From assembly GCA_034440635.1 (NCBI GenBank), contig JAOTON010000977.1, positions 1,088,501-1,152,500 of the forward strand: DNA of 64,000 nt, given 5' to 3'. This DNA is from Lepas anatifera (taxonomy: Eukaryota; Arthropoda; Thecostraca; Lepadidae). The notes under the pieces are model-generated. The model made no database searches. It was given only the letters and a program-made list of their open reading frames with translations, and was not told the origin of the DNA. Shown piece after piece: positions 43,814 to 55,200 of this stretch (the stretch's first letter is position 1; the number at the start of each line of letters is the position of its first letter). A program made the translations under genes and the position numbers.

Positions 43814-44679
43814 AAGGTATGGGGACGAATGAACGTTTATAACGACATGGGAGGGGAATAAAAAGGAGGTAGGGACATGTGCATTTTTCTCCCTAATGTA
43901 TTGCAGATTGGTGCGAATTTTTGGTGGCTGGCGGTGCGAATTGGTGCGAGAATTCTAGATGGCTGGTGCGATTCGTCTGGCCTGCTGCCATACTTTGCAG
44001 ACTGGCACATTATGCAGCAGGAATGAGTCCTGTGAGAGGAACGCAGGGAGCTGTTGTGCGGTGGACAAGAGAGCACAGAGAGCAAGTGTGGGAGGAAGAA
44101 GAGTGGATGGGACATTATCTAGTTACGATTGTCAACTCAAGGTATCAGAATATAGGGGGAAATGGCTAAGCTGTAATGCAACAAAACTGGCTGAAGGGGT
44201 AAACCAGGCAAAAAACTGGTGGTGGTGAAGTGGAACTGCAGAGGGTACAAGGATGATGAGTTCACAAGGGCCCTTATCGCTAAGTCTGATGTATTAGTAC
44301 TGAATGAAACTCAAACTTGGAAATTCAAGGCAAATCAAGAAGATGAGCTGAAGATTCCCTCGCACCAGACGATCGCAGTAAGCGCAGACAGCAACATAGA
44401 TTTTGCGTTTTCTGACCATACAGGGGGTAAAGGTCATGGTGGGGTGGCAATTTTGGTCCGTAACAACCTGAGCGTAGCCCTGGTAGGTCAGAAAGAGAGT
44501 GTGAGGGTAATAACTACGATCATAAAGGGAAGCGCACTAGAAGTACTTCTGATATGCTGGGTATATGCCAACTGGAGCGCAAGTGGACCAGGTCATAGAA
44601 TTTCAGGAAACCATCGACCTGATCTGCGTCGCTATGAGGGAGCATGGGACGAGAAGAATGATCATTGTGGCAGGATACC

Positions 44680-45709
44680 TTAACCCGCGCCCCACCGGGT
44701 GTCCGGCGCCACCTTCGCCCCACCGGGGGCCATCGATGGCCCCCCTCTAACTCCGAAAATATGGGCGTTAGCGCAAATCTGCAAATTGCAATAGAAAGCT
44801 CGCGTGAATTCAGTAAGAAATTACTTCGCATGTTTTAGTGCTCAGGTCAATGGTTTGACCTCCAGGGGTCAAATTAGGTCAAGATCGGCTATTTTCACTC
44901 AAATATGCAATGATTAAGCAAACTGGGCATAACTCTTATATCATTAGAGCTATTGAGGCCTGGTAAAGTACATTTGATAGCAAATTGCCAGTACTTTTTC
45001 CGCTATGTGGAACGTAAAGACCTCCCGCCAGTGGTTTGACCTCCAGAGGTCATCTCGTGACTTAATATGACCTGAGGTCACGAAAGGTCAGAAAGTGACC
45101 TTGCCGTATATCAAATGAAAGCCAGTGACAAGACAAACACGATGGTGTTTATTTCACCGCTCTAGCGTAATTAGGTCAAAAGTTATTGTCAAAATACTGT
45201 TTTTGACCTCTGGTGACTTTGGATGACCTTGGAAAATTCAAAGGGAAAATATGACCCCTGGGATCCGTGAAAGGATGTCCAAAATTGCCGTTCTGAGCAG
45301 TCTGGGTATTTGCAATCATTTTTGTGGCTTTTATATCATGAAACAACTTTTCCCATGCTTTTCTAATGGGAGAGGTCGCCTCGTGACCTGACCTCAGGGC
45401 ACGAAATAGAAAAATCCCGGATATACACCTTGTAGACCCTGGAGGGGTTATGAAGTGTAGGAAGATTCAAATCGATCGACTTTGAAATGTAGCTCTTACA
45501 GAGCTCTAAAGTTGAAGTGAGGTGACCTTGGTAGACCTCGTCTGGCGACCTGACCTTGGGTGACCCGGGGTAAAAAATTTCAGGGATGATGGGAAAATGA
45601 TGCAGTGAGAGGTAGAGCCCTCAACCGCGGTGCTGCGCCTCGTCGTTTTTCTGCTATCCCGGAAAAACCTTAGGGGGCCATCGATGGCCCCCGGTGGGGC
45701 GAGGGTTAA
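44680..45709 (+). mobile_element. TTAA-target element A3 inside the LINE endonuclease
   Basis: Bounded by TTAA at 44680-44683 and 45706-45709, same family as A1/A2, uninterrupted. Left end TTAACCCGCGCCCCACCGGG, right end GGTGGGGCGAGGGTTAA. The LINE reading frame is continuous from ...VAGYLN before the element into VDLQRE after it, with a single TTAA kept. That shows the precise insertion site. It contains the intact target (TGATTAAGCA, 44911-44920) that A2 used in A1. Confidence 0.92.
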
Positions 45710-47683
45710 TGTTGACCTCCAACGGGAGGTACATCACAAAAAGAAGTATGTTGCTAAGATGATGTCAGAATTTGATCTTGTGGTACCAGTAAACACTCTA
45801 GAGGGTAAATACTCCCTCTACAGGTCAGAAACTACCCCAGTGCTGCTCTTAGATTATATACTTGTTGACAAGGAACATGCATCGCTCATGGAAGACTATA
45901 CAATACTAGACAGGAGTGCCCTGAATGGGTCTGATCATGAACCAGTTTTGATCAGCCTAGCAGTATCAACCCAGCAGAGGCAAAGTTGCAGGCATAATAC
46001 CAGGATTGATTGGGAGAAGGCTAGGAGGAACGGGGCTATCAGGAACTACCGGCTCAGCATTAGAAACCAAATGTCTGAGATTGGCAGCATTGAGGAAGTA
46101 GCTGAGGCACTGAAAAAGGCAGCGAAAAAGGCACTGAAAAAGGCAGCGACCAAACTCCCAAAAAGAGGAAGATTAAATAAGGCAAGTCGATGGTGGGATC
46201 CACTACTCACAGAACTGCGCCAGGCTTGCATTGCAGCGAAGCTAGCCTGGAAAACTGCGCAAAGTGAGGACAAGGAGAGGGAAGAGCAAATTTTTCGGAG
46301 ACGGAAGAGGGATTACCTAGATCAGCAACGAGACCAGAGACTGCAGTGGCGTGTATCCGAGGATGTGAGACTAGAGAGGGAATGTGCTAAGCTATCTGCC
46401 AGTTACTTCAGAGTCATGTGTAGAAGGAAGTCTGCCAGAGCCATTGAGCGAATGTGTGTAGACGGTCATGAAATCTTTGACCCTCTGGAGATAGCGGAAG
46501 CTTTTCTGCTTCACTTTGTTGAAACGAGGCGCCCTCTGTAGGATGCTGACTTCGATGTAAGGTGGGAAGAAGTTGTAGAGGGAGTTGTAGGCACGGTGTG
46601 TGACAGCTATGAGGCAAGATTTTCACATCTTCAACCCGTCCAAGAGATAAATGAGCAGGAGGTCTCAGACACGCTTCAATCCCTGAAGCGGAACAAGGCG
46701 TCAGGCATCGATGGGGTAACTCCGGAGCACCTAATAGAGGCAGAGGGGACAGCAAGTCTTAAAATAGCTGAGTGCTTGCAGAACATCTTGGAAACTGCCA
46801 GTATACCAGAGAGCTTTAAATACGGTCTGATCAGCCCGATCTTCAAAGGTCATGGGAGTGACCCTTTGGCCAGGGATAGCTATAGGGACATATCTGTGCT
46901 TACCATTCTGTGCAAGATTTTTGAAAAGATATTGGTTGCGAAGCTGAGTGAAGACTTGCAGCAGGCAGGTATTCCATCGGAATTTCAATTCGCGTACCAT
47001 AAGAATCGAGGTACGTTACAAGCCAATTTCATTCTTCACGAGCTTATTTCCGCGAACAGGGACCTGGGGAGGACGGTGTATGTGACCTTTCTTGACGTGA
47101 GGAAGTGTTTCAACTCCATCTGGCATAACGGCTTAATATACAAGCTAACATGCGCTGGTATACCCGCTAGGATGGTCATTGTACTTCGGAACCTATACAA
47201 GGAATTTAATGTTCGAGTGAAAGTTGCTGGCATGGTATCGAGAGGGGGCAAGATAGAGCAAGGACTCAAGCAAGGAGGTGTTCTGTCAACCAGCTTGCTC
47301 ACACTCTTCATGGATGATAAAATCAAGACGTTGCTGGACTCTGGAAAGGGGGCAGTCATCGGGGATAAGCGAGTGCCCATAATAGCCTATGCGGACGATG
47401 AAGTCCTGATCAGTACGGAACCCGCAGAGCTTCAGGACATGCTGAACATAGCAGTGGGGCACAGCCACCTATGACATTACAAGTATAATGCTGCGAAGAG
47501 TAAGGTCCAGGTGTTCGGTAGTGTGAAAGACTACACATGGAAGCTGGGAAATGAAATCATGGAACGTGCAGATGAGTACAAGCACCTGGGGATTATTGTC
47601 ACCGCGGACAGAAACAAGGAAAATGATTGAGGATGGCATGAATAGAGCAAGAAGAGCCCTGTATGGGCGCTGTGACCAGGGCC

Positions 47684-48469
47684 TTAAAGGGAGATACGAG
47701 ACAAAATTTTATTGGCTAGATCAAAAGGTCACAATAAGTTGTTTCAGAAGTCCTATTCTCATTTTTACGAATTCGGCCTGCAAATGCCTTAAAATTGCTC
47801 TCAAAGTCAACATTTCTAGACGACTTTACTGGTACACCTCATATCGGTGTATATGACGTACACACGGCTAAGGGTATCAATTTCTCTAATAATTAGGTCA
47901 TATCTATTCTAAACAGTGATGTAGAACTTTGTACTACTACATAAAAAATTACTTTAGAAAAACAACATTCCAAAACTGTTTTGAAACAGAAATATAGGGC
48001 TTAAAAGAAATCACAACTAACCATTCGGAAGCCTTGGAATTATCAAACCGGGGTCACGGGACCTATCTGACGCAAAAGTTTTGTCATCCTGGGGCTGAAG
48101 CAGAAAATGACTCAAGACCCGAGGTACGAAACCGCTGAAGACTTGAGTAATTATGTTTTTTTCGTTGCTGGGGCAAACTAATCCATTTTGTACTTTTTAA
48201 AAGCGTTTTAAAATTAATTCAAATACAAATACAGGAGAACAGACATTTATATTACAAAAAAACATTGCTTTTCAACTTTAAAGAGTTTTCGAAAAGTAAG
48301 TGATGGGTGAAGGTTTGAGCTTGTTATCGGAACTGTTAACCTATTTCGATAATAAGTGAGTGGCCTCCCAAAATTTTGCCGAAGATCCAAAAATAATTGA
48401 TAGTTTCGTAATCAGGATTTTTCAAATAGCAAGAAACCACAAAAATAATTTTTCGCTATCTCCCTTTAA
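47684..48469. mobile_element. TTAA element with AGGGAGATA termini, inserted in the LINE
   Basis: The left end TTAAAGGGAGATACGA and right end TCGCTATCTCCCTTTAA are inverted copies, with TTAA at 47684-47687 and 48466-48469. The interior is AT-rich and non-coding. It belongs to a different family from A1-A3; its termini loosely resemble element F (TTAAAGGGAA). Confidence 0.75.
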
Positions 48470-49634
48470 TATAAAACGCACTAGTCCATTGTCACTCACA
48501 CGACATGGAGGATATACGCGGAACCGATCCTTCTTTACTCACTGGCTGTCACAAGGCTTACTGCATCGGATATACGATACTTGGAGCGAGTGATGCTGCG
48601 ACTCTTCCGCTTGATGCAAGGACTCCCGACTACAACTCAGAACATCGTAGTATATTCCATGGTGGGGCACCACCCTGTCGGATACTGACCATGAGAGTGG
48701 CTCTGCAACTCATCGGGTTATTACTGCGAGCTGCGGGGGAGCACACGCTTACAAGATATGTACTGCATGGGGCAGCAAATGAAGAGCGACTGAGCAGCCT
48801 AGTGCGGCAGTGGGAGGCGATGCTGTGCGAGCTCGGGCTTCCGAGCATGCATCAGCTCCTGTCAGATGTGACCGGGGAAGCCAGCAAGTGTTGGGATAAG
48901 GTGACCCGGGATGGCATTGCACGAGCGATCCAGGGTAGCATTGATGACGCTGGCCGATCACTCATCAGCGTGCGATGGCTCCCATGCCTCATGAGGGAGG
49001 AAGAGCATCACATGGCCCCACGTAACTTCTGGCCGGGAAGTAGGTATAGTGTGATACGAAGGCTGGCCACTCTAACAAGATTAAAACTGCTCACGGGGCA
49101 TTCATGGCTCGCACTGAGTAACATCAGGAAACATAGCGGCCAGGACCAGATCTGCCCTCTGTTGGAGTGCCTTGGAAACTATGGAGCACCTCCTATTCGA
49201 ATGTGAAGAGCTGACGGAAGAGCGCAGGTGGGCACAATATCGGTATGGAGTGACACTGAGGAGGAACATAACGGTGGAGAGACTCATCGTGAGCGCAAAT
49301 GACGGAGAGAGTCTTATGATGCACTACATTTACACAGCAAGGGTGCGGAGGGAATTAACGGGGAAGCCAGTCATAACCGGTCCTTCCTACAGCCTTCCTT
49401 CCCCCCGGACGCATGGCATGCTGTGGTGTATGTTTGGTTAAGGCCATCGAAGTGTTGACGTTGCATCCAAAGGATTGAGCCGACCACCCAAGTATCAAGA
49501 TCATGCTCCTTACCTTAACACTAAAAGTCTATGAACACTTGAAAGTTTGATTTGAGCAAATGAAACACTGAAGGATGTGGGGGACTGGGCAGTGCTGTTC
49601 CGTCACAATATTACATGAGTACGCTAAGCTCTTC

Positions 49635-50200
49635 ACACCACCAGTCTGACACGCTTTGACTACACAGTGTCTCACCTAATTCACTCTCAAGCTCTGAGTG
49701 CTGACAACTTAATGTGTGTGAAATAAATGCATCGTGAAATCCCACAGTACTGGCTGGGGCGGGGGCTTTTGGTCAGATAGAACACAGGTTTTGATTGGTT
49801 GTGGGCTCCAGCTCTGTGATGAGTTGATGCTGAGGTTGCTTTGCCTGGATTTCCCGCAACTATGTGTGTTGTTTTGTGTTCAGTTTCAGCCTTATGGACC
49901 TTTTTAGCCCTCTTAGCCCTTTTTTGTCTGTGTGTGGTAGGGTAGCACGGTAGGTATGTACGTCATGGATGCGTATGTCTTTTAGTTACCTCCTCCTTTT
50001 TAAATATTGATGTGAAAGAGTGAAAAACCCTACCTCACATGTGGACCGCTTTCGAACAAACTTTGAACTTCATGCAATGGAGTAGTCAGCTGCTGGTGGA
50101 AATATTTAACAACTTTTTTATTGCCCGGGATGGGGTTCATGGTCCCCCAGTTACCATGTTAAAAATGGCTTGTCATAGAGGGAAGGTTGCAAGGAATCTT
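49635..50200 (+). repeat. Dispersed repeat, copy 2 (partner at 15165-15730)
   Basis: Shares the ordered landmarks listed for copy 1, such as CACAGTACTGGCTGGGG, GGTCAGATAGAACACAGG, TTGATTGGTTGTGG, GAGTTGATGCTGAGG, GGATTTCCCGCAACTA, and CCCCCAGTTACCATGTTAAA. It lies just 3' of the LINE relic. Confidence 0.65.
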
Positions 50201-50353
50201 TCCTACAATTTTTGGGGTCAAGGTCATTGACATATGAGGTCACAATATGGTATACTACCTATAATGTGCACTATGAGTAGCACTATAGCAACTCTGGCGG
50301 GAAATGAGGAATGACCTTTACCATTTGACCTTTTACCTTTACATTGAGGTACC

Positions 50354-51336
50354 TTAACACGCGCCTTACTGGGGTGCCTTGCATGACGCGCTCCGCTGGG
50401 GGGCGTTTTTCGCCCCCTCCGTATCTCGTTCCCCACGAAAGCTAACGGAAAATTACCTGCGGCGTTCGAAAGCTCTTGACAAGGCGAATAGAATTTATAG
50501 GAATAATTTTTGTCAGGTCAATATTGAGGTCAGCATAGGTCAAAGAATGCTCCATAGGCTTACAACAGAGCAGTGTACGTTTCCCTCTCTAGATCTGCCC
50601 TCAGGGGAGCTAGAGCAAATCTTTATGCATCTTTGGATTCCTCTCATCGCGGCGAATCGAATGATACATAATATGACCGTTATAGTCCAAAAGGTCACAG
50701 AGTGACCTGATATGGTCAGTTTGCATATCAATCGGCTCACCGTGACAATATAAGCACAATGCAAGCAAAATGGGATCTTTATCTCAATTTAGTGAGAAGT
50801 TATTGGCAAAACAATCACTCTCTGCTCCCGTGACCTGATATGACCTCTGAGAGGTCAGATGCTCAAAATTTCACCTTTATGGTCAAGATCGTGGTAAGAA
50901 TAAACAGTTTGAGGATTTTCAGCCTTATCTATCCAGTATTTCCTGAAAACGAGTCCATTCTATTTTTCACCTTAGACTTATAATGGGGTGACCAAAAAAA
51001 TGACCCCACCTTAGGTCACAATATCAAAATTCCGAGATAGCAGATTTGTAGACCCTAGTGATCTTAGCATATTGTGGAAGTTTCAAACTGATCGGTTTGC
51101 TAATGTTCCCTGGTCGCTGCTTCAAACTCGTAATTTTAGGTTTTGGGGTCGGGTCACTTGACCCTGAATAGCTCCTTGACCTCACATGACCTTAACTCAA
51201 AAATTTGGTCAGATGTGTAAAATTGATCAGGGATAAGGTACCGTAAGTTTCGTTATTCTGCGTCTCTTCGTTTTTGAGCTATCTGGGAAAAACCAGGCGG
51301 GGGGCGAATTTCCCCCCCCAGCGGGGTGCGTGTTAA
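50354..51336. mobile_element. TTAA-target element B
   Basis: Left end TTAACACGCGCCTTACTGGG, right end CCAGCGGGGTGCGTGTTAA. Subterminal GCTATCTGGGAAAAACC resembles that of families A and C (GCTATCCCGGAAAAACC). The interior is rich in GGTCA/TGACC. Non-coding. Confidence 0.8.
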
Positions 51337-52029
51337 CTATGACATCATAGCATAATATACATCAGAGCAGGTAGTGTCAGGTACCTTCTTTGGGTTTGGA
51401 TGCTATCTTTTAGGTGCTTGAGTTAATTTTCGTTTCCTCGTAATCACAGAAATAAAGTTGAAAACTTGCAACTGATAAAAACATGTGTGGCACGGCACAC
51501 AGTGGTAAGGCTCCATTGTGATGCCTCCACAGAAGACAAACATTTAGAATTTCATATACATATTTGAGAACACTGTAGACTCTGCAACGAAATGTCATAA
51601 TGTGGTATCTCAATTAAATTCTCAAAGAACTTCTCTGGAGTCTATAATTATATACCACCTCAACGAACTATTCAAGTAAAGACGAAAACTTTAAATCTGG
51701 TGGCTTACAAATTTAAAAAAAACTGAATTCAACCCTGTCCCTCCTCCATGGATCGGATGCCAGGGGACTTGTGCTTAGAAATTGAGCACCAGAACGTTTT
51801 GGAGAAAACTGTCCTCAGACGTTTTTATGCTTGGGCGGCAGCCGAGCGCAAAGCCAACGGAACTACTGGGCAGCTCTTTGCTGTGTCAGGCACCTACTGA
51901 AAGAATACATTCACCCAATAAGCAATGATCGCAAGGCATATACACTCGCGGTAGCATTTTACAATGGGATTTTGTTTTCTATTAGCGTCCAACGTTGATT
52001 GCACGTCATAACTTTGCTCCCTCCTTCAG
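51337..52029. other. No gene recognised; upstream of the PHD-finger gene
   Basis: AT-rich sequence. The promoter or an upstream exon of the PHD-finger gene may be here, but nothing could be assigned. The last 20 bases are a pyrimidine-rich acceptor (CTCCCTCCTTCAG). Confidence 0.35.
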
Positions 52030-52200
52030 AGCTTTGCTAAGGAGGCAGCCATGCTGATACGCCTGCCGGGGCCGCGTCAGAGCGCGGTAAATTTGTGGCG
52101 GCCGAGCTTCCAGGTGCTGGAAGGTCGGATCTCGTATGAGGACTGGCTGGTCGTCACCCGATGCCAGCAGCAGCTGCACGCGGCGGTCACGGAGTACACG
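52030..52200 (+). CDS. PHD-finger gene, first exon seen
   Basis: Acceptor TCCCTCCTTCAG, donor GTCAGT, ends in phase 0. With ATG at 52051 (context GCAGCCATG) it encodes MLIRLPGPRQSAV, YEDWLVVTRCQQQLHAAVTE and so on. The strong acceptor suggests at least one more 5' exon, possibly non-coding. Confidence 0.6.
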
Positions 52201-55200
52201 GTCAGTGCGGCCCCTGCTACTGATGCTTGTCCGTATCCTGAATGCGAGAGCTGATGGTTTTGGGAAATTTATGAGTCAGGGCTAAGGTGATAAAAAAGCT
52301 TGAAGAAATCACGAACAATAGCCAGATGAAGATAGGAGGCTTGTCTTTATTGTTTAATTTCGGTAGCGTTTTGTTTACCCCTGGACAAATATTTTACTAG
52401 GTTGGATAATTGTTTTGGTAATTTCGCTAAGTCCGTCAGGTGCGGGCCAATCTGAGTAATTGTTTTCGGTTTTTATTTGTTTTAAAAGTGGATACTTGTT
52501 TTAGTCGTCAAAGCCCAGACTTGCGTTGATATTTATGCGAAACGTCAAAATGCAAGCTGGGGGATTCCAGGACAGATCGACCAAGGCTTGACACCACCAT
52601 GTCTCGAAAAAATCTGAAACATTGTCTCCGGGGTAGTTTTGGGCCAGGAACACGCCTGTGAGAATCTTAGCCCCTTCCGACCAATGGTGACCGAGTTATA
52701 TCCCGATGCATTTTCGGGAGGTCACCTTGCAGACTCATCTTTGATGCTTCATAACTCAAAAACGCATTGCCTGATTAACGAGTTTGGTATATCATTGAAC
52801 TCCTCTTAAACGATACATTATTTTGAAAAAGAAAATTTCTAAATTTTAAAACTTTTGACTTAATTCCTTTGACTTTTTCTTTTTGACCTAGCTTGACCTT
52901 TTTGTAGTTGAAATTGCCCTATTAGACACCTGAAAAATTTTGCTTCATAAAATATGTTTCGATGAATTAAAAAAATGCGTTCTTGCTATAAATTACAATT
53001 TTTAGCACCTAAGGTAGGTATGTAGACGGTTTTTGACCACTGCGGTAGTACAGACTTATGTTTAACACCGCAAACAAAGCGATTGCTTTTGTAATTGGTT
53101 GCTTGCAATCATATTGCCTTGTCCTTACGAAATTTTCATCGTGCAAGTGTCAGAATTTATGAGAATTAACACGCACCCACACGAGAGGGCGGGCAACCGG
53201 CCTCCTCAGGTTTCCACAGGCAGTAAAAAAAACACCTTTGCGCAGCGCCATCGTACTTTATCTACCTCTAACTCGAAATTGTTGCAGCTTCTGGCAAAAT
53301 TTTAGGTCTGGGTCATACCAGGTCAGACCGCCAACCCAGGTCAAAAGACCTTACCTCGAAAAAGCGTTGGAGGTGCATCAGTAAGATCAAATTCGTGCTA
53401 TCGTGCTTAGATTCACATCACATAGTAAGGTCGCCGAGCAAGATAATTTTCGGAGCAGGATTTCTACATCGATAACCTAGGACAAGGTCAGGGTCACGAT
53501 CTTTCCATGGGAAATGCATGGGGCAATTGGTAAATTTTGATAACTTGCGAGAATTGAAAATTGTTGAGAATTGCGATGGAGGTTTTATTTTTAGGTTGTC
53601 GTGTCTGACCTGCCACTGCAGTTTGATGAATACTCTTTTTACCATACAGACCTAAGCCCGGCTCTAGGTCAAAGTCGGTTAATTTTGAAATTTGACTAGA
53701 CAAGATTATAAGATGTATAATCCGATCGGGTTCGACAAGAGCATTCCAATGGGGTTATTCATTTTTTCTACGGCTCTCCTCTGTCAGCTATTATGTCACA
53801 AAATTTTGGTTTCCACTTAGTTTCTGTAAGGAATACTTTGACCTTGAGCAACCTCAAAGGTAACCCGACCAAACGAATGTATGTAACATTGTCGGTAGTG
53901 ATTAAAACTGGCTATTGAGCGGCGTCGCTCCCAGTGCACTGTTCATTCTACTTGGTTTACTGAACAGCTGAGATGACCAACATTTAGGCCACGGAGCCTG
54001 TGTGATATAACATGCCTCCCAACACAACACTGCGACGGCTCGTGTTTTTTTTCAGAATTTATGCCTGGAGCATGAAAGCGAGAGAAATGACTGAAGCATG
54101 TACATGCATATCCTGACGGAGAGCTGTGCTTCACAATGCAAAAATATGTTTTAACTTCATCAAATGGTGCCGCCATGCACACAATTTTAAAGCAATGCAA
54201 AGGCTTAATTCCAGTGCAAAAGTTATATCGAAGCAAAATTCAATTATGTAAATGAAGTGTTTTCACTACGTCTCACAGCAAGGGCGCCTGCGATTATATC
54301 GAGAGCACTGCGAAACGGGCAACATATCACGATGGTTTAAAAAGTCCAGTGAAAAATCAAATACGTGATGCCAAAGGTGCGCATGCTTTTCTTGCGCATA
54401 CATTTTTCAGCACTACTAGGCTCCTGTATATTCCACAATCAAGCAAAGCCAATGTTGCCAGACATCTCCAAAGTCTGTTCGCCGATGCGATTATGGAAAA
54501 ATGAATACAAGTTTCAAAGAATATCAGCGATAAATAAGACACCCATCACTGTTCATGAAATCTCTACAAACAAAGGAAGAGAGGTTCGGATTTCGTATAC
54601 CTATGTTTGAACCAAACAGTGTAGTGCTGTGCAAATATACCTTCTTTTATGGGTGCTGCATGAATGATCGCAAATTTAGTCATGGCGAATGTGCAATGCA
54701 ACGGTAATATTAAACATACTGGTATAGATTCTATGGCTTAAGTAATGAGCGATCTGACGGCCATCATTGCAGGCGAATGAATGCATTTGTACAGGACGAA
54801 GTCAGTGTCATTGTTGAAGTCATCTCAGTGTATTCCGTTATTATTCAACGATTATACAATGCACCAGGAGTGTGGAATTATATCTATTTTTGGGTGCCCG
54901 ACCACCTCCAATGAACCGTGGAAGCAGTGGTAACAGTGGTAAAACATCCTTTGAATGTTCTCTTTTTTCATTTCAAATACTACTTCTTGGTCCAATGTAG
55001 TTCAACCGGCCTGTGAGAGGGCTAAACACATGATACATTTTGCTATTTATTTTCATATATAAATCGATATTGCTTCAAATTTTCCCACCCATAATCATTA
55101 AAAAAACACCAATCAAAAGCCGTTCGAAGTGGCGTTTGAACTGGGAATCGTGTCGGCTATGAAATGATCACCTTTTAACACGCGCATTGACGGGGGTCTG

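Larger units (their letters stand above)
44160..49441 (+). mobile_element. Non-LTR (LINE) retrotransposon, degenerate, interrupted by two TTAA elements
   Basis: Reading with frameshifts, it encodes an endonuclease domain (WNCRGYKDDEF, LVLNETQTW, HGGVAILVRN, VAGYLN, then SDHEPVLISL), a reverse transcriptase (NKASGIDGVTPEHL, LISPIFKGHG, FQFAYHKNRGT, TFLDVRKCFNSIWHNG, EQGLKQGGVLSTSLL and catalytic IAYADDEVLI), and a C-terminal part ending in a Cys/His cluster (CPLL...MEHLLFECEEL). Defects include a frameshift near 44560, an in-frame TAG at 46539-46541, a stop at 47472 and later shifts, so it cannot be active. Insertions at 44680-45709 and 47684-48469 split it. No RNase H was seen. The catalytic YADD replaces the commoner FADD. 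The clade is not assigned (CR1/Jockey-like order). Confidence 0.9.
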
